This document shows, in pieces, positions 18,559-28,928 of a DNA stretch of 64,000 nucleotides. The position numbers and the translations under genes are program-made. The stretch spans positions 314,501 to 378,500 of the forward strand of contig OZ025675.1 of the NCBI GenBank assembly GCA_964019335.1, read 5' to 3'. The notes beneath the pieces are model-generated. The model was not told the origin of the DNA and made no database searches. It saw only the letters and a program-made list of their open reading frames with translations. Every line of letters begins with the position of its first letter. Position 1 is the stretch's first letter. This stretch comes from Diplonema japonicum (taxonomy: Eukaryota; Euglenozoa; Diplonemea; Diplonemida; Diplonemidae).

Positions 18559-20958
18559 TCAATGTCTCGGTGTCGAGGCTCCTTGGTGTAGCGATATCGG
18601 GGCCGGTCCGCCTGTGATCTGTAATGGGACAATCTCTGCTGTTCCAGGGGTGCGTCTTTTCGGTGTGTCTGTGTGGATCTCCCCACCTTCCCTATCCGCA
18701 TAAGACGCAGTTCTCTTTGTCGTCCGTAGGGATCGCACATCCTCCTGCAGGCTGTTCATCGTCATCGTGACCTTCTCGATGAAGCTGCTGATCTTCCCCA
18801 GCTGCCCCGTCACGCCTTCCATCTTCTCGTGAAGCGTGCCTACCTCCCTGCTGAGCGTCGCCATCCTGTTGTCGACACTCACGATCGACTGCATCATGCT
18901 GGCTGTTTTCCGTTCCAGCTCCACAATCCGCGTCTCCGACTCCCGCCGTTCCACAGCGTACTCTTCTTCCTTCTTCTTCCGCCACAGCTCAAATTCGTCG
19001 GCCGTCATGCCACCGTGTCCTCTTGTCGGCAGCTGAGGTTGTGCTGGGGGTCGCGGGGCTGGTGCCAGCGGCTTCTCGGTTGGTGTTGTCATCTCAATGT
19101 CAATCTGCTCCGGTGTGGGTGCCACCTCAGTCTGCTGTTTCTTCGTCGCAGGGGCTTTGGCGGCATCATTCGCAACTCCTGTAGTCGTCGCCTGCTTCTT
19201 GTCTGTGGCCTCCGGCTCTTGCTTCCTCGGGCCCGCCCACTTCACGTTGTCAGGAAGTGTGTTTCTTCCTTCTCTCGTCTTCTTCTTTGCCTTCACGATT
19301 GGTGTGTGAGGGCGTATCGTCCATAGCATCCGTCTGATGTTGAGGGCCAGGTCGGGGGGTGGTCCATCTGCTGACACCGCCCAGGACCTTCTTCTGCCGT
19401 AGGTGATCAGTCCTCTAACCGCCTTGACCCTCCACCCCCAGGCCTCTAGCCTCCCTTCCAGTTCGATCCCGTTGATGTCGACGGGCACTCCCTCCACTTG
19501 GTAAAGCGAGCCTCTCTCTGCAGCCGCCTCCACACGCATCGAAGCGTACCTGTCTTCGATCACCCTTTGGATGTCACGTAAGGCATCCCGTGGGGCACGA
19601 ATGCCGTACGTGATTATCTCCCCCCGGAGTTTGTACGTCGCACCCAGGCCTCCGACCTCAACTGCCAGCTGTTGCACCTTCTTGAGGGGGGTTCCTTCGA
19701 GCCAGAGTACGGGCAGTAGGTCTGTGGCCTCGTATCTCTGCCTGACCATCACGTCTTCCTCCCCGCTTTTGGTCAGCAGGGGCGCCGCATCGGCCCTCCT
19801 CACCGTTATCGGGACCTGCACCATCCCGTGGCTCTTCGAGCCTCTGCCGAGCACGAATCTCCCCTTGAGGCGGCGCTTCACCCATGCTTCCATGGCGAGT
19901 CTGGCCTTACCTTCCGGGTCCTTCGTCGTCTTCACCAAGTATAGCTCCGAGCTGTACTGCGCCGCCGTGTCCTCGTCACCTTCTTTGTCGGCGGCCTCCA
20001 CTTCTATCTGCTCCGCAGCCGCGTCCGTCTTTGATGTCCGAAACATCCGCCTCGCTGCGACACCTTTGCCTTCCTGCACCGATAGCAGCACCTCCATGTT
20101 CGTCCCTTTGTAGAAGGGGAGCCGCGACCACGACACCATCGTCGGCCTGTCATCTGCCTCCTTCAGCCAGCTCGCCGCCGCCGTTTCCTCACCATGTGGT
20201 ACTTGGTAGACCGCCCTGGTAACAGGCGTTTCCATTCCCTCCCATGGCAGGACACGCATCGTCCATCCGTCCTCCATCAGCTCGCCTTCAGTTGTCTTCT
20301 TGCGGCTGTCTCCCTTCCAAGGGCTTCGCATTGGCACGGGGAATAGTCTTGGAGGGTCGTACGGTGTCGCCTCCGGCTCCTCGTCCTCGTCATCTCCCTC
20401 GAAGCACACAAAGTGTCCCTCTGCGTATCCCAAGCATATCCTCCCAGCACTGGGGTCTGCGTGTACTGCTGCCGGCCTCGTGGTTGACACCGCCAGCTTC
20501 CCGTCTCGCTCGGTGTACACCAGGAAGGTCCTTCCGGTGACCCTCGCCATCATGGCAATCATCAGAGCATCACCCCATGCCCCGCGCCTTGCGGCCGCCG
20601 TCTTGTACTCCTGCCACATAGCAGGTTTTTCCTCCTCACTGCCCAGCATCAGGTTCGACAGGTCCTCCCTGTCCAGCTCCGCCACTGCTGCCGCTCTCAG
20701 CCCTCCTGCGGCATCCTTCCCCTCCCTGCCATGTATGCACATGGCCGTCGCTTCGTACAGGCACTCCCCTTCCGCTCCCGCTGGGCTCAGCGTCTTCAAG
20801 CCCACCAGCTTGGCAAGACGCCTTTCCGCTTCCTTCACTACTGCTCCTCCTGGCCCGGTGGGTTTGCTGCCAGTCTTAGAGGACTTGACACCCAGGGGCT
20901 GCCGCGTGGAGGCCCCACCGTTACCAGAATTGGCACTTCCTTTGTTTGTCTTGTTCAT
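18559..20958 (-). CDS. LINE ORF1 with N-terminal OTU domain, RRM-like folds and coiled coil
   Basis: 799 residues, uninterrupted. Residues 55-190 have the OTU pattern: catalytic-loop equivalent AEGECLYEA (Cys66), AWGDALMIAMMA near 127 and ICLGYAEGHFVC (His182). The loop reads EGEC instead of the usual DGNC. The middle contains two RRM-like segments, the second being YQVEGVPVDINGIELEGRLE followed by GWRVKAVRGL and GRRRSWAV. A Pro/Thr linker leads to a long heptad coiled coil (EEYAVERRESETRIVELERK to about 760), comparable in position to trimerising coils in LINE ORF1 proteins. It probably assembles on element RNA. The protease may cleave ubiquitin-like tags from host factors or from itself. 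That role is inferred. Confidence 0.85.
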   Translation of the reverse strand: MNKTNKGSANSGNGGASTRQPLGVKSSKTGSKPTGPGGAVVKEAERRLAKLVGLKTLSPAGAEGECLYEATAMCIHGREGKDAAGGLRAAAVAELDREDLSNLMLGSEEEKPAMWQEYKTAAARRGAWGDALMIAMMARVTGRTFLVYTERDGKLAVSTTRPAAVHADPSAGRICLGYAEGHFVCFEGDDEDEEPEATPYDPPRLFPVPMRSPWKGDSRKKTTEGELMEDGWTMRVLPWEGMETPVTRAVYQVPHGEETAAASWLKEADDRPTMVSWSRLPFYKGTNMEVLLSVQEGKGVAARRMFRTSKTDAAAEQIEVEAADKEGDEDTAAQYSSELYLVKTTKDPEGKARLAMEAWVKRRLKGRFVLGRGSKSHGMVQVPITVRRADAAPLLTKSGEEDVMVRQRYEATDLLPVLWLEGTPLKKVQQLAVEVGGLGATYKLRGEIITYGIRAPRDALRDIQRVIEDRYASMRVEAAAERGSLYQVEGVPVDINGIELEGRLEAWGWRVKAVRGLITYGRRRSWAVSADGPPPDLALNIRRMLWTIRPHTPIVKAKKKTREGRNTLPDNVKWAGPRKQEPEATDKKQATTTGVANDAAKAPATKKQQTEVAPTPEQIDIEMTTPTEKPLAPAPRPPAQPQLPTRGHGGMTADEFELWRKKKEEEYAVERRESETRIVELERKTASMMQSIVSVDNRMATLSREVGTLHEKMEGVTGQLGKISSFIEKVTMTMNSLQEDVRSLRTTKRTASYADREGGEIHTDTPKRRTPGTAEIVPLQITGGPAPISLHQGASTPRH

Positions 20959-20985
20959 TTGTTTACGATTACTCTAACCCCCTGA

Positions 20986-21130
20986 AAAAAAAGAAATGAG
21001 AGACGATGGAGAAGAGAGTAATCTGACCCATCCCAAGAACGTTCGAACTAACCCTAACAAAAATCATAGCCAGAAACTGAACAGAAAAAAAAACCATAAA
21101 AAGAAGAATGGATAGGGAGTAAACCATGTT
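20986..21130. repeat. right half of the LINE target segment
   Basis: GAAATGAGAGACGATGGAG and the AT-rich sequence up to AAGAAGAATGGATAGGGAG match 9790-9930, where no LINE is present. Together with 14358-14405 this reconstructs the pre-insertion locus. Confidence 0.8.
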
Positions 21131-21140
21131 GTGTTTAAAC

Positions 21141-21776
21141 AGGGCCCCCGGTTCAAAATGGGTTTTTTCCGATAGACCTGCGATACTTTTTGGCCGATTT
21201 TTTGACCCTTTTTTTCAAAAAAAAATAAAAATAGGGGTGAACGTTTGTGCTACTCCTCCGACCACACTGTGAACACTTTTTTTTTCGATTTCGGGCCTGT
21301 CCCCTGCATAGATCTTATGGTCAAGATCGAATAAACCAACAGCTTGCAACTCCGGCTGCGACGCTAACCGCTGCTTCACGTTGCCCATCAGAGCGCCGAA
21401 GTACGGTTTGTGTACCTTTTCGTGGTACAGACTGGATGCCGTGGAACTGAGTTGGACTCCGTGGGACACGCAAAAGTTCGTCCATGGGGGGTTCTCGACA
21501 TGAGCTGCCGATTCAGCGAGCTTCATGATTGCTCCATCAAGCAACCCGTTCACAGAACCGATGGGGGGGAACTCTTTTGCAGTTATTATTCAGTGGGTGC
21601 AGGCAATGCAATGCGGACTAAAACCACACACCCCGTGATTAATAAAAAGAATCCCCCCCCACGGGCCTACCGCAGGCACAAGAAATTCGCCGTCCACGTA
21701 GACAGGCGACGTTTTAGAGTTAAGAATTGCTTAGACAGGCGATCGCCGGTCTATCCCCACCTTACCGGGGGGCCTG
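21141..21776. mobile_element. 636-bp TIR element with CAGGGCCCCCGGT ends
   Basis: The left end CAGGGCCCCCGGT and the right end ACCGGGGGGCCTG are inverted repeats with one mismatch. GTTTAA occurs on both sides and may be part of a target duplication. A 112-codon minus-strand ORF (21553-21215: MNGLLDGAIMKLAESAAHVE, GVQLSSTASSLYHEKVHKPY, VGLFDLDHKIYAGD) fills half of it. I do not recognise a family. CAGG-type ends resemble hAT elements, but an 8-bp duplication is not clean, so the superfamily is open. Confidence 0.55.
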
Positions 21777-21908
21777 GTTTAACATAGTCATAATACAAAA
21801 GAGAAACAATTAAAAAAGCAATCAGTTCAACACCCTCCTCCTCACTACAGTGTGTTTCCGGCTGCATATCATATATATCAACTCACTAGGCCACTCCAAC
21901 ACCTTTAC

Positions 21909-23705
21909 TCAGTACAACACCCTCCTCCTCACTATAGTGTGCCTCTTCGCTATCATCTCCGTCAGCGTGGCTGCAGCAGGTTCATTCGCATAGCCTTTCA
22001 GCAACTCCACTGCCTCATCATAGCCATGCCCTTGCAGGTATAGTTTCGCTGCCTCGTTGTACTTCACCCAGTACTTCGCCCGAGACTCGTCCAGCTCGTA
22101 CATCCACTCCTGGCTGAGGTGTTCCATCTGTCTTTGTGCTGTTCTGTACTGCTGGCTTGTTGCTCCCTCACCTGCCGGTGGTGTCGTGATGTCCGCTTCA
22201 CCCAGGGCCTCCCACAGGAAAGTCTCTTGCTCATGGTTGTGGCTGTGCTTAATGAACGTGACTGCATGAAGGACAATGCGCATTTCTTGTGTGACAGAGG
22301 CATCGATGTAAACAGCAGTGTTGCACACAACCCCAATGCCCCACTCCGCACCGAGCCTCTCGTACACAGATGTTAAAACCGCCGCGTTCCCCATAATGCT
22401 GAACCGCCTCACCTCGTTGTTCCCAAGGTCCCCAACCAGAACCTTCCCTCCACAAATTGCCACGTTCAGCTCCAAGCCCTTTTCTACCTTCTCGTGTTTT
22501 AGTACGGTTGCTGTCTTCACCGCCGCCACTGCGTGTTGGACGCATTTCCTTGCCGCGTTGAACGAGGCGTGCACGTGGTCCCCGACGAACAGGTCCAGCA
22601 TCCCCTTCTGTGCACGAACAGCGTGCAGTGCGAACCCGATCACCTTCGCGTGGAGGCGCATGAACTCCATCGGTTCCGCCTCCGCTGTTTTGATCGAGTT
22701 CTTCATGTTCATCACCAGCATCGTCGCCCTTGTGGGTGTCAGAACATGAATCTGGACAGGTGAGTCAGACACAGACGTGCGTGCTGTGTGCTGCGACTCT
22801 GAGTGGGTGTGTGAATATGTACTTCCATCATCGTCGTCAGAACTATCAGAATCGCCACCCCCCTGCAAACAGGACTGGGGGAGGTAAGGTTTATACGACC
22901 GGAGGTTCACAAGAATGGTGTGAAGCGCTTCGTGCAGCTTGTCGGGGAGGTCTTCCTTCGAAAGGTCGAGGTGGGCGTCTGCCTCTTCAAGCTTGAACCC
23001 TGCAAGGAAGGAGGCCACGTCGCGTGCTGCAAGAACACCCAGTTCCAACTTCCGTTTTTCAGCGAGAACCTCATCAGCGAAACCCCTTGTGAAGTAGAAG
23101 TCGAGGAGGAGCACTAATACCATGTTGAAGCAAATCAGCACTGCAGACGACCCATTCCTCTCACAAGGGAGCGAGGTACACCTGCAGACTTCATCATAAC
23201 GGGAATTGTGGTCACCGTTGAAGTTTTTACCACCTATGTTGTAGAGGCCGAAACGGGTGGCGTCCTCGACGCTGGTGAGGAAGAGCCAGAGGCAGAGGGT
23301 GGTGATGACGACGATGGAGGACCTTGACCTGATCCTGCACACGAGGAACACATCGATGATGATTACAGTAAGGGGCCACATCCTGGGCAGCATGGCCCCG
23401 ATACTATGCAGGTCCAGGAAGACAATGGCCATTACTAAAGCATACCCCACAAGCTCTATGAAGGTGTCGGAGGGTTTCTTGTTCACAAACAGCCACACAA
23501 GTGCGAAGAAGCTTGAAGACGTTGCAGTAAAGGAGGCGATCCTCAGTGAAATTCTGGGGCTTTCAGGGGGTTTGATGATCCCTGAGACACCCGTTATAAA
23601 GGAAGCAATGAAGAACCATATGAGCAGTTTCTTTCGCTTGACCATCACCTCATCGTCGTCGGGGAGGGCGAGCTTGCTGACAAGCCAGTTGTGCAGCGAC
23701 AACAT
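21909..23705 (-). CDS. six-helix membrane protein with pseudo-cyclase domain, paralog 3
   Basis: About 598 residues from the ATG at 23705 (MLSLHNWLVSKLALPDDDEV). An ATG at 23756 in the same frame only adds a Lys-rich leader encoded by A-runs. It is the sister of the 10861-12651 gene: the cyclase-like half, tail and 3' flank are nearly identical, and the outside loop reads VCRCTSLPCERNGS. Differences gather in helices 1-3 (IIKPPESPRISLRIA against IINPFENPRISLRIP) and at the start of the linker (GGGDSDSSDDDDGS). The segment 3' of the stop (ACTCACTAGGCCACTCCAAC) is shared with the duplicate, so the duplicated unit is larger than the gene. Catalytic residues are degenerate. Confidence 0.85.
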   Translation of the reverse strand: MLSLHNWLVSKLALPDDDEVMVKRKKLLIWFFIASFITGVSGIIKPPESPRISLRIASFTATSSSFFALVWLFVNKKPSDTFIELVGYALVMAIVFLDLHSIGAMLPRMWPLTVIIIDVFLVCRIRSRSSIVVITTLCLWLFLTSVEDATRFGLYNIGGKNFNGDHNSRYDEVCRCTSLPCERNGSSAVLICFNMVLVLLLDFYFTRGFADEVLAEKRKLELGVLAARDVASFLAGFKLEEADAHLDLSKEDLPDKLHEALHTILVNLRSYKPYLPQSCLQGGGDSDSSDDDDGSTYSHTHSESQHTARTSVSDSPVQIHVLTPTRATMLVMNMKNSIKTAEAEPMEFMRLHAKVIGFALHAVRAQKGMLDLFVGDHVHASFNAARKCVQHAVAAVKTATVLKHEKVEKGLELNVAICGGKVLVGDLGNNEVRRFSIMGNAAVLTSVYERLGAEWGIGVVCNTAVYIDASVTQEMRIVLHAVTFIKHSHNHEQETFLWEALGEADITTPPAGEGATSQQYRTAQRQMEHLSQEWMYELDESRAKYWVKYNEAAKLYLQGHGYDEAVELLKGYANEPAAATLTEMIAKRHTIVRRRVLY

Positions 23706-23796
23706 TTCTTTCTTTTTCTTTTTTTCTTTTTCTGGATAGTTTTTTTTTTTTCGCATGAAGCGCGTGGGTAAGAAGAATAGAAAGAAAAGAAAAAAA

Positions 23797-25283
23797 TATA
23801 AAGGGGCCCCCTGAATAATCCCTTTATTTGGGCAGTGGAGGGGGGGTGTTAGGGCTCCAAAAAAAAAGAATTATTTGGAATACACTTATTTGGGTTGTAC
23901 TTATTTGGGCTGGGGGGCCTGCCACATGGAAAGCAGGGAGCGGGGCTTAGAGCACTTCGGAAATCTTAACATGCCAAATCGTGCCAAGACTTTTTTCATG
24001 CGCTTTTTTTTTCCAAGGGAAATTTTAACAGTTTTTCTCCCAGGCTGTGGAGAACCCACAAACGTTGCAGACAAACCGCCTGGTTTTGGCGTTAGGTGGT
24101 TGCTGGGAGTGCGGGGGTCTGAGAGGCTTGAGAAACTGTCAGGTCTTGGGAGGCTGCTGGAGTCTCATCAGGTGTAGTGTCCATTGTAACACCTGCAACA
24201 ACGTTCTGCTGCACTGTCTAAACTTTGCTAAGTGCCCTTAGCTGTATGGCCTCCTCGGAACTACCTGGAAGGTAGCCGTGAGATCGCATATAGCTAAAGG
24301 TGTTGAGCAGTTGCATGACCTTTCTCATGTGCTTGCCCTACCCACAGTGCCACGTTGACTCGGCACTCTGCTGCAGTCATCAACGTCCCACCTCGGCTGC
24401 TTGGGGCATGCCACAGCCCCCCTTAACCCCTCAAAATGGCGAGAAGCAGCCTCACAATACATACTTTTCCTTTTCAATCGATTGTTATATTTGTACTAAT
24501 AAAATATAGCGTGCACGATGGCACTGATCAAGCGACTGGCACCTTCTGAAGAAGGGCCTCCCACGTCTGCTGGGTTGAGCAGAGGATGCCCCAGGGCAGC
24601 CGTTCCAGTCTGATCATGTCACACTATAATATATTTCTCATCTTCTAGAAGAAAATGGGGTTTTTGCCCTCATGGCTCACTGGGCCAGCACTCTTACTTG
24701 TGTAAGCAGCCTCACAATACTGCCAGTGGGCTACGACACAGCTTTGGGATCTTGCTCAGGAATGGAATATTGACATTGTGGGCCATGAAACAAAGCAAAT
24801 ACTGGATAAGTTGTCAACACATGAATGCACATGCCCTTCCGGCAACGCAGAAGCACCCAGGCCACCCACAAGCGCCTTTGAACTAAGTGGTTCTGTGAAA
24901 TTTTGAACCGTTCATCACAAACCAGCTAGCTTCTTGCGAAAAATAGTCCCCCACAATAACCCCCAGGTGCCAAACCCTGTGGTCCCTGTTCAAAATGCAA
25001 AGGAATTGCTCGTAAGTGCCCAAAACCAGGTGAAAATCGACTTTTTGGTCAAAAAAGGGGGTGTCATAATGGGTTAGGTAGGCTAGTACCCTGCACAGGC
25101 ATAACTGAGAAAAGCCCATTGCACGACTACCATGTGACCCCCCCCACCCTGGTCCCCAAAAAAAAAAAGAAAGGGTTGGGAATTATTTGGGAAATTTGGA
25201 GTGGAAAAATCCCCAAAAAAAAAAAGAATTATTTGGGAAAAAACACATTATTTGGGAGGGAATTATTCAGGCCCCCCTTTATA
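23797..25283 (+). mobile_element. 1.5-kb TIR element (TATAAAGGGGSCC ends), copy 1, single minisatellite unit
   Basis: The left terminus TATAAAGGGGCCCCCTGAAT and the right terminus ATTATTCAGGCCCCCCTTTATA are inverted repeats. Near-identical sequence, apart from the repeat expansion, is at 52966-55657. The interior has no clear transposase, and ORFs stay below about 100 codons, so it is probably non-autonomous. GCATATAGCTAAAGGTGTT at 24286-24304 is the single unit that is expanded 78-fold in the other copy. The right end abuts the left end of the DDE element at 25283. Confidence 0.85.
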
Positions 25284-27318
25284 TATGACATCGTTTCAAA
25301 AAAACCCCCCCCCAAAAAAATGAGGCCAATTGACACTTTCAATATTTCTCTAAGTACTTTTTCCCAAAAAAAAAAATTCTACAACTTTCCCGGCCCAGGT
25401 TAGGAAAAAAAACACCCCAGAAAATAATACAATAATAAAATTGGAAAGTGAGTGTTACTAGTAGCCAAAAAATTCAGTCCTAGGGGCAAAAATGGGTTTT
25501 TTCACTTTGCATAAATTCAGTAAAAGAGGGGGGTTCCAAAAAAAGGTTTTCCCACTTTAAACAACTTCAGAAAAAGAGGGGGGGGTTCCAAAAATGGACG
25601 CTTTTAAACTTGCAGTTGAGAAACTAGGGGTAAAAAAAAGGTATTCGGACCGAGAAAGGGTAAATGGGAACCCATCGGCGATCAGGACACTCGCCAAAGA
25701 GGTTCTTGAGAAGCTCAGTGGCAACGACTGTGCTGCACTAGTTTGTGGCGTAGTGTGTAAGGGGGAACTTCTAGCGGCACTTCTGCCATCATTTTCTGGT
25801 TGGTTTAATAGACAACAAGACGCCACACGGCGCCAATTGGTCAGAGGCATGCGGCTTGACCACATCAAACACGACGAAATAAGGGCAGCTGTTTCGGACA
25901 TGCAAGAGACCCTAAATTGCATTGATGCGATTCGATGGAAGTACCCAAAGAAAAAGGTACGTGAACTTGTTACAAACTTGAAGCCTTGGGAGCAACATGT
26001 TGAAAGGTGTACGGCCCAAAGAAGGTTGTACAATGAGCACAGGACTTCTCCCCCACCGGATGCATTAGTTCTTGACATCGACTTCAAGTCCAAGGGGTCC
26101 CTACCAATGGGTCCTGTATCAACAAGCTATGATTTTTACCATTCGCAATCGTTTAGTGTTTTGGGGATCGGGGTGTACTGGATTGACGGGCATGGTGTTT
26201 GTAGGCGCTGCATGTTGATTGTGTGCTTTCAAGTCTGAATACTGACGTGAAATGCGTTATCGAGTGCCTGAAAACTGTCCTGGCTAGTGGGTTTGCGATC
26301 CCCGAAAAAATGGAGTGGATTCTCTGGACTGACAGTGGGCGTCACTTTCGTGCAAAGGAATTTTGCTATTTTGTTCTTTTTGGTCTTCGTGACGTCTATG
26401 CTGATAAGACGTTTTCCCTGTGGTTTCTGGGGGAGAAACACGGCAAAAACGGCAGGGACAGCCACTTCGGAGTGCTTTCTCGTGTTTGGCTTCGGGTGTC
26501 TCGTTCCACAACAATTAAAACTGTCGAACAAATAGCGAACATCACCAATACGATACGGTACACCTCTGCATTTGTAGTTACTGATGTATTTGGCCCGTAC
26601 AAAAAGAAGATTCTTGAGTTCCCGGACTTTACAGGCGCATATGGGTTCAAGAGTACTCCGAGGGTGTATTTGCTACAACATGTGCATCCACGAGCTGGAA
26701 GGAACTAAAGTACGTCATCAAAGAACTTGATGCAGACAGGGCAGAGAAAAGGCCCCCAGTCTATGAATCTTGTGATGAGTATGAGGACGTTCCTGATAGC
26801 CTTCCCGGACTTGAAAAACGGGAAAGAATTGTTATCAAGTTACAAAAGAAACTCGACACTTCCCCCGTAGAAGAGCACAAGCCCGAAGCACCAAGCACAC
26901 CTGCGAATGAGCCTCTTAAAACCCCCCCAAAACGCGGTAGAAGGCCTAATATGAAACAGAAACGAGGTCGCCCACCCAGCAGCAGCAGCACATCTAAACT
27001 GCAGAAGACTAAGAAATGAAGGTTTCCACCTTAAACATCATTTCAGCCACCTTCTAGCAGTGAGTTCCGCTATTTCTTGCTATTGGAAGCATAATCTCTG
27101 ACTTTACCAAAACCGCTAAAACCCGATTTTTACCCTAATACTGAATTTTTCATAGGTCAAAATAGCACCCTTGAGCGATTTCTGACCCGGGTTCTTTCCT
27201 AATATGGGCCGGGAAATATGGAGAATTTTTTTTAAAGGGGGCGGCATGCCCAAAGATGCAACGAAAGTGTCAATTGGCCTCATTTTGGGGGGGGGGGGTT
27301 TTGAAATCGACCCATATA
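25283..27318 (+). mobile_element. 2-kb DNA transposon with long degenerate TIRs, copy 1
   Basis: The ends are inverted repeats: TATATGACATCGTTTCAAAA on the left, and on the right the complement of TATATGGGTCGATTTCAAAA. A C-run, ATGAGGCCAATTGACACTTTC and, more degenerately, a further 200 bp (CCCGGCCCA, TTAGGAAA, AAAATTCAGT, TAGGG, AAAAATSGGGTTTT) follow. So the TIRs extend to roughly 250 bp. The flanks are TATATA, compatible with TA-type target duplications. It contains one transposase-like gene. Confidence 0.85.
25594..27019 (+). pseudogene. DDE/RNase H-like transposase with AT-hook tail, two frameshifts
   Basis: Three consecutive frames together give one protein of roughly 470 residues. Segment 1 (25594 to about 26200) holds DALVLDIDFKSKGSL, a likely first catalytic Asp. 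Segment 2 (about 26200-26660) holds MEWILWTDSGRHFRAKEF (second Asp) and GEKHGKNGRDSHFG, a GK-x-x-D-x-x-FG block typical of uncharacterised transposases. Segment 3 (about 26660-27019) is hydrophilic and ends with GRRPNMKQKRGRPPSSSS, an AT-hook. Frameshifts near 26200 and 26655 mean this copy is inactive, or sequencing slips are present. I cannot name the superfamily. Confidence 0.7.
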
Positions 27319-27376
27319 TGAGTTAAAGGAAGTCTTTGTGAGACGCCCCCTTGTTCTCATCCTCTACCTGCACCGG
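27312..27376 (+). repeat. ATATATGAGTTAAAGGA / GAGACGCCCCC dispersed repeat, copy 1
   Basis: ATATATGAGTTAAAGGAAGT, CTTTGTGAGACGCCCCCTTG and TTCTCATCCTCTAC, followed by an A-run. Related copies: 32087-32122, 35817-35880, 37264-37335 and 44817-44880. The head is also shared with the SINE-like family. Confidence 0.75.
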
Positions 27377-28584
27377 TCCCCAAAAAAAAAAAAAAGAGAA
27401 TATGCAGAAAAACAGAGATTTTTCCTTCTTATTCCCTCCAATCCAAACTCAACGAAATTAAACAAAAAAGAGGGGTGTGTGTGTGTGTGTGTTATTTTCT
27501 TTTTGTTTCACAGTATCGTGTTGAGACCAAAAACTAGTTTCCGGCAATTTTATAAAAGCTTAAAACTAGTTTTCTTTTCTTCTTCCCCCCCCCCTCCTCT
27601 TTTTTTTTTTACTTTTCCCCTATCTACTCCAGTAATTATCCTCGAAAAGAAAAAAGAGGGGGGGGGAAAGTGAATTAAAAAGTCAGGGTTTTTCTTCTTC
27701 TTTCTTTTTCTTTTTTTCTTTTTCCTCTGGATAAATGAGAACTGGAAAAGAGGGTTTACTTCAGTAAAAGAGGAGAGGGAAATCTTGTTTAGCAAAAAGA
27801 GAAGTGAGGGAGGGGGAGAAAAGAATATATTCGATACAATCTCAGTGAGCAGGGGCGCTCAATGGTGGGTTAATACAGATTGAACACCTGGAGAAGTCTA
27901 TGAACCCGAAACCAGGTCGGCCTAGTGCCATGCCGGGTAAAAAAAAAAAAAAAAAAAAAATCACTATGATAAGAACGAAGTGGTTAGCAACGGCCCGCCA
28001 AAAAAAAAAGAAAAAAAGGAAGGTAAAACGTTATTCTTCGCTCACTCACACCCTTGCACATCCGACTCAGGTTAAGTAAAGAAATAGTGTAGGCTATGGC
28101 CCCCCCCCCCCCCACCTAAGGCGAGCCTTTGCACGTGAAATAAGAAAGAAAACACAGATATTATATCATGTAGAAAACGTGTCACTAAATAGAATTGGGG
28201 CACGCAGATTCCTCTAGAGGTCTGACAGAAGCACAAGCAATTGACCATAAGCCCCGGTTTCTTTTTAGACGCAAAATGGACACGAAGCTTTCCATTGCAT
28301 GATGTTTAGTTTTCTTCTTTTTTCTTCTTCTTCTTTTTAATTCAAATTTGCAATCTTTTAATAAAACCTTTATTTTTAGATTATATGTTGGAAAGGACCA
28401 TCTTCATTAGAGACATAAATATCAACAAGCTAAGATGTTTCTTTTTTTTTGTTTTTGTTTTTTTTTGTTTTTTTTCTTTTTTGAGAGGGGGGAAAAAAGA
28501 AATTGAGAAGTCACCAGGAAAGAACAGAAGACAGACAGGGGTAACAAAAGAGTGTGTTAAATAATAATATTTTTCTTTTTAAGG
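27377..28584. other. intergenic low-complexity with a short dispersed repeat
   Basis: Homopolymers and a GT run (27474-27491). CACTATGATAAGAACGAAGT plus GGTTAGCAACGGCCCG at about 27961-28000 recurs at 38370-38405 and 45577-45610. No gene is supported. Confidence 0.6.
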
Positions 28585-28928
28585 AGAAACCTGGACGGGG
28601 GTGGAGAGTCCACCCTACGCGTGGCGCCAGTTAGCATCGCCCTCAACGGAGAGTCCCTTATCCCATTACATCGAACAAGGAGGTGGCTTCACCAGGTCAG
28701 GCAAGTAGCCTCCCCGCGGCATCGTGCCAGTGAATCAAGCCTCCCACAACTCTCTAGTTGGTGTTTAATTGCTTCTGTGGCCCCTCTCCCTATTTCAATT
28801 TCCAAGTTTTCTTTACCTCTCCACTTTTACTTTCTACGGGACCACAGGGGACTTGGGAGGCTTCGGGGCGAAGTTTCACAAGGGTGGCCGCTGTGTCACA
28901 TACTGCATGGCACCACTAAAATCGAGAC
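28585..28928 (+). repeat. 345-bp dispersed repeat with conserved ORF, copy 1
   Basis: Almost identical to the complement of 56215-56557. Ends: AAACCTGGACGGGGGTGGAG and ACCACTAAAATCGAGAC. A roughly 100-codon frame (APVSIALNGESLIPLHRTRR, SPRHRASESSLPQLSS, HFYFLRDHRGLGRLRGE) is open in both copies. The family is unknown. High identity alone would keep the frame open, so coding is unproven, and a structured RNA-derived repeat is equally possible. Confidence 0.65.

Larger units (their letters stand above)
14410..20985 (-). mobile_element. full-length LINE with OTU-containing ORF1 and APE-RT ORF2
   Basis: About 6.6 kb on the minus strand with both ORFs open. The 5' end begins CAGGGGGTTAGAG straight after a T-run. 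The 3' end lies about 50 bp past the ORF2 stop and abuts another T-run rather than its own poly(A). Both flanks match the uninterrupted segment at 9735-9930, which fixes the boundaries to within the homopolymer. The APE-like endonuclease and RT place it among APE-type non-LTR elements. I see no RNase H domain. The intact frames suggest recent insertion. Confidence 0.9.
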
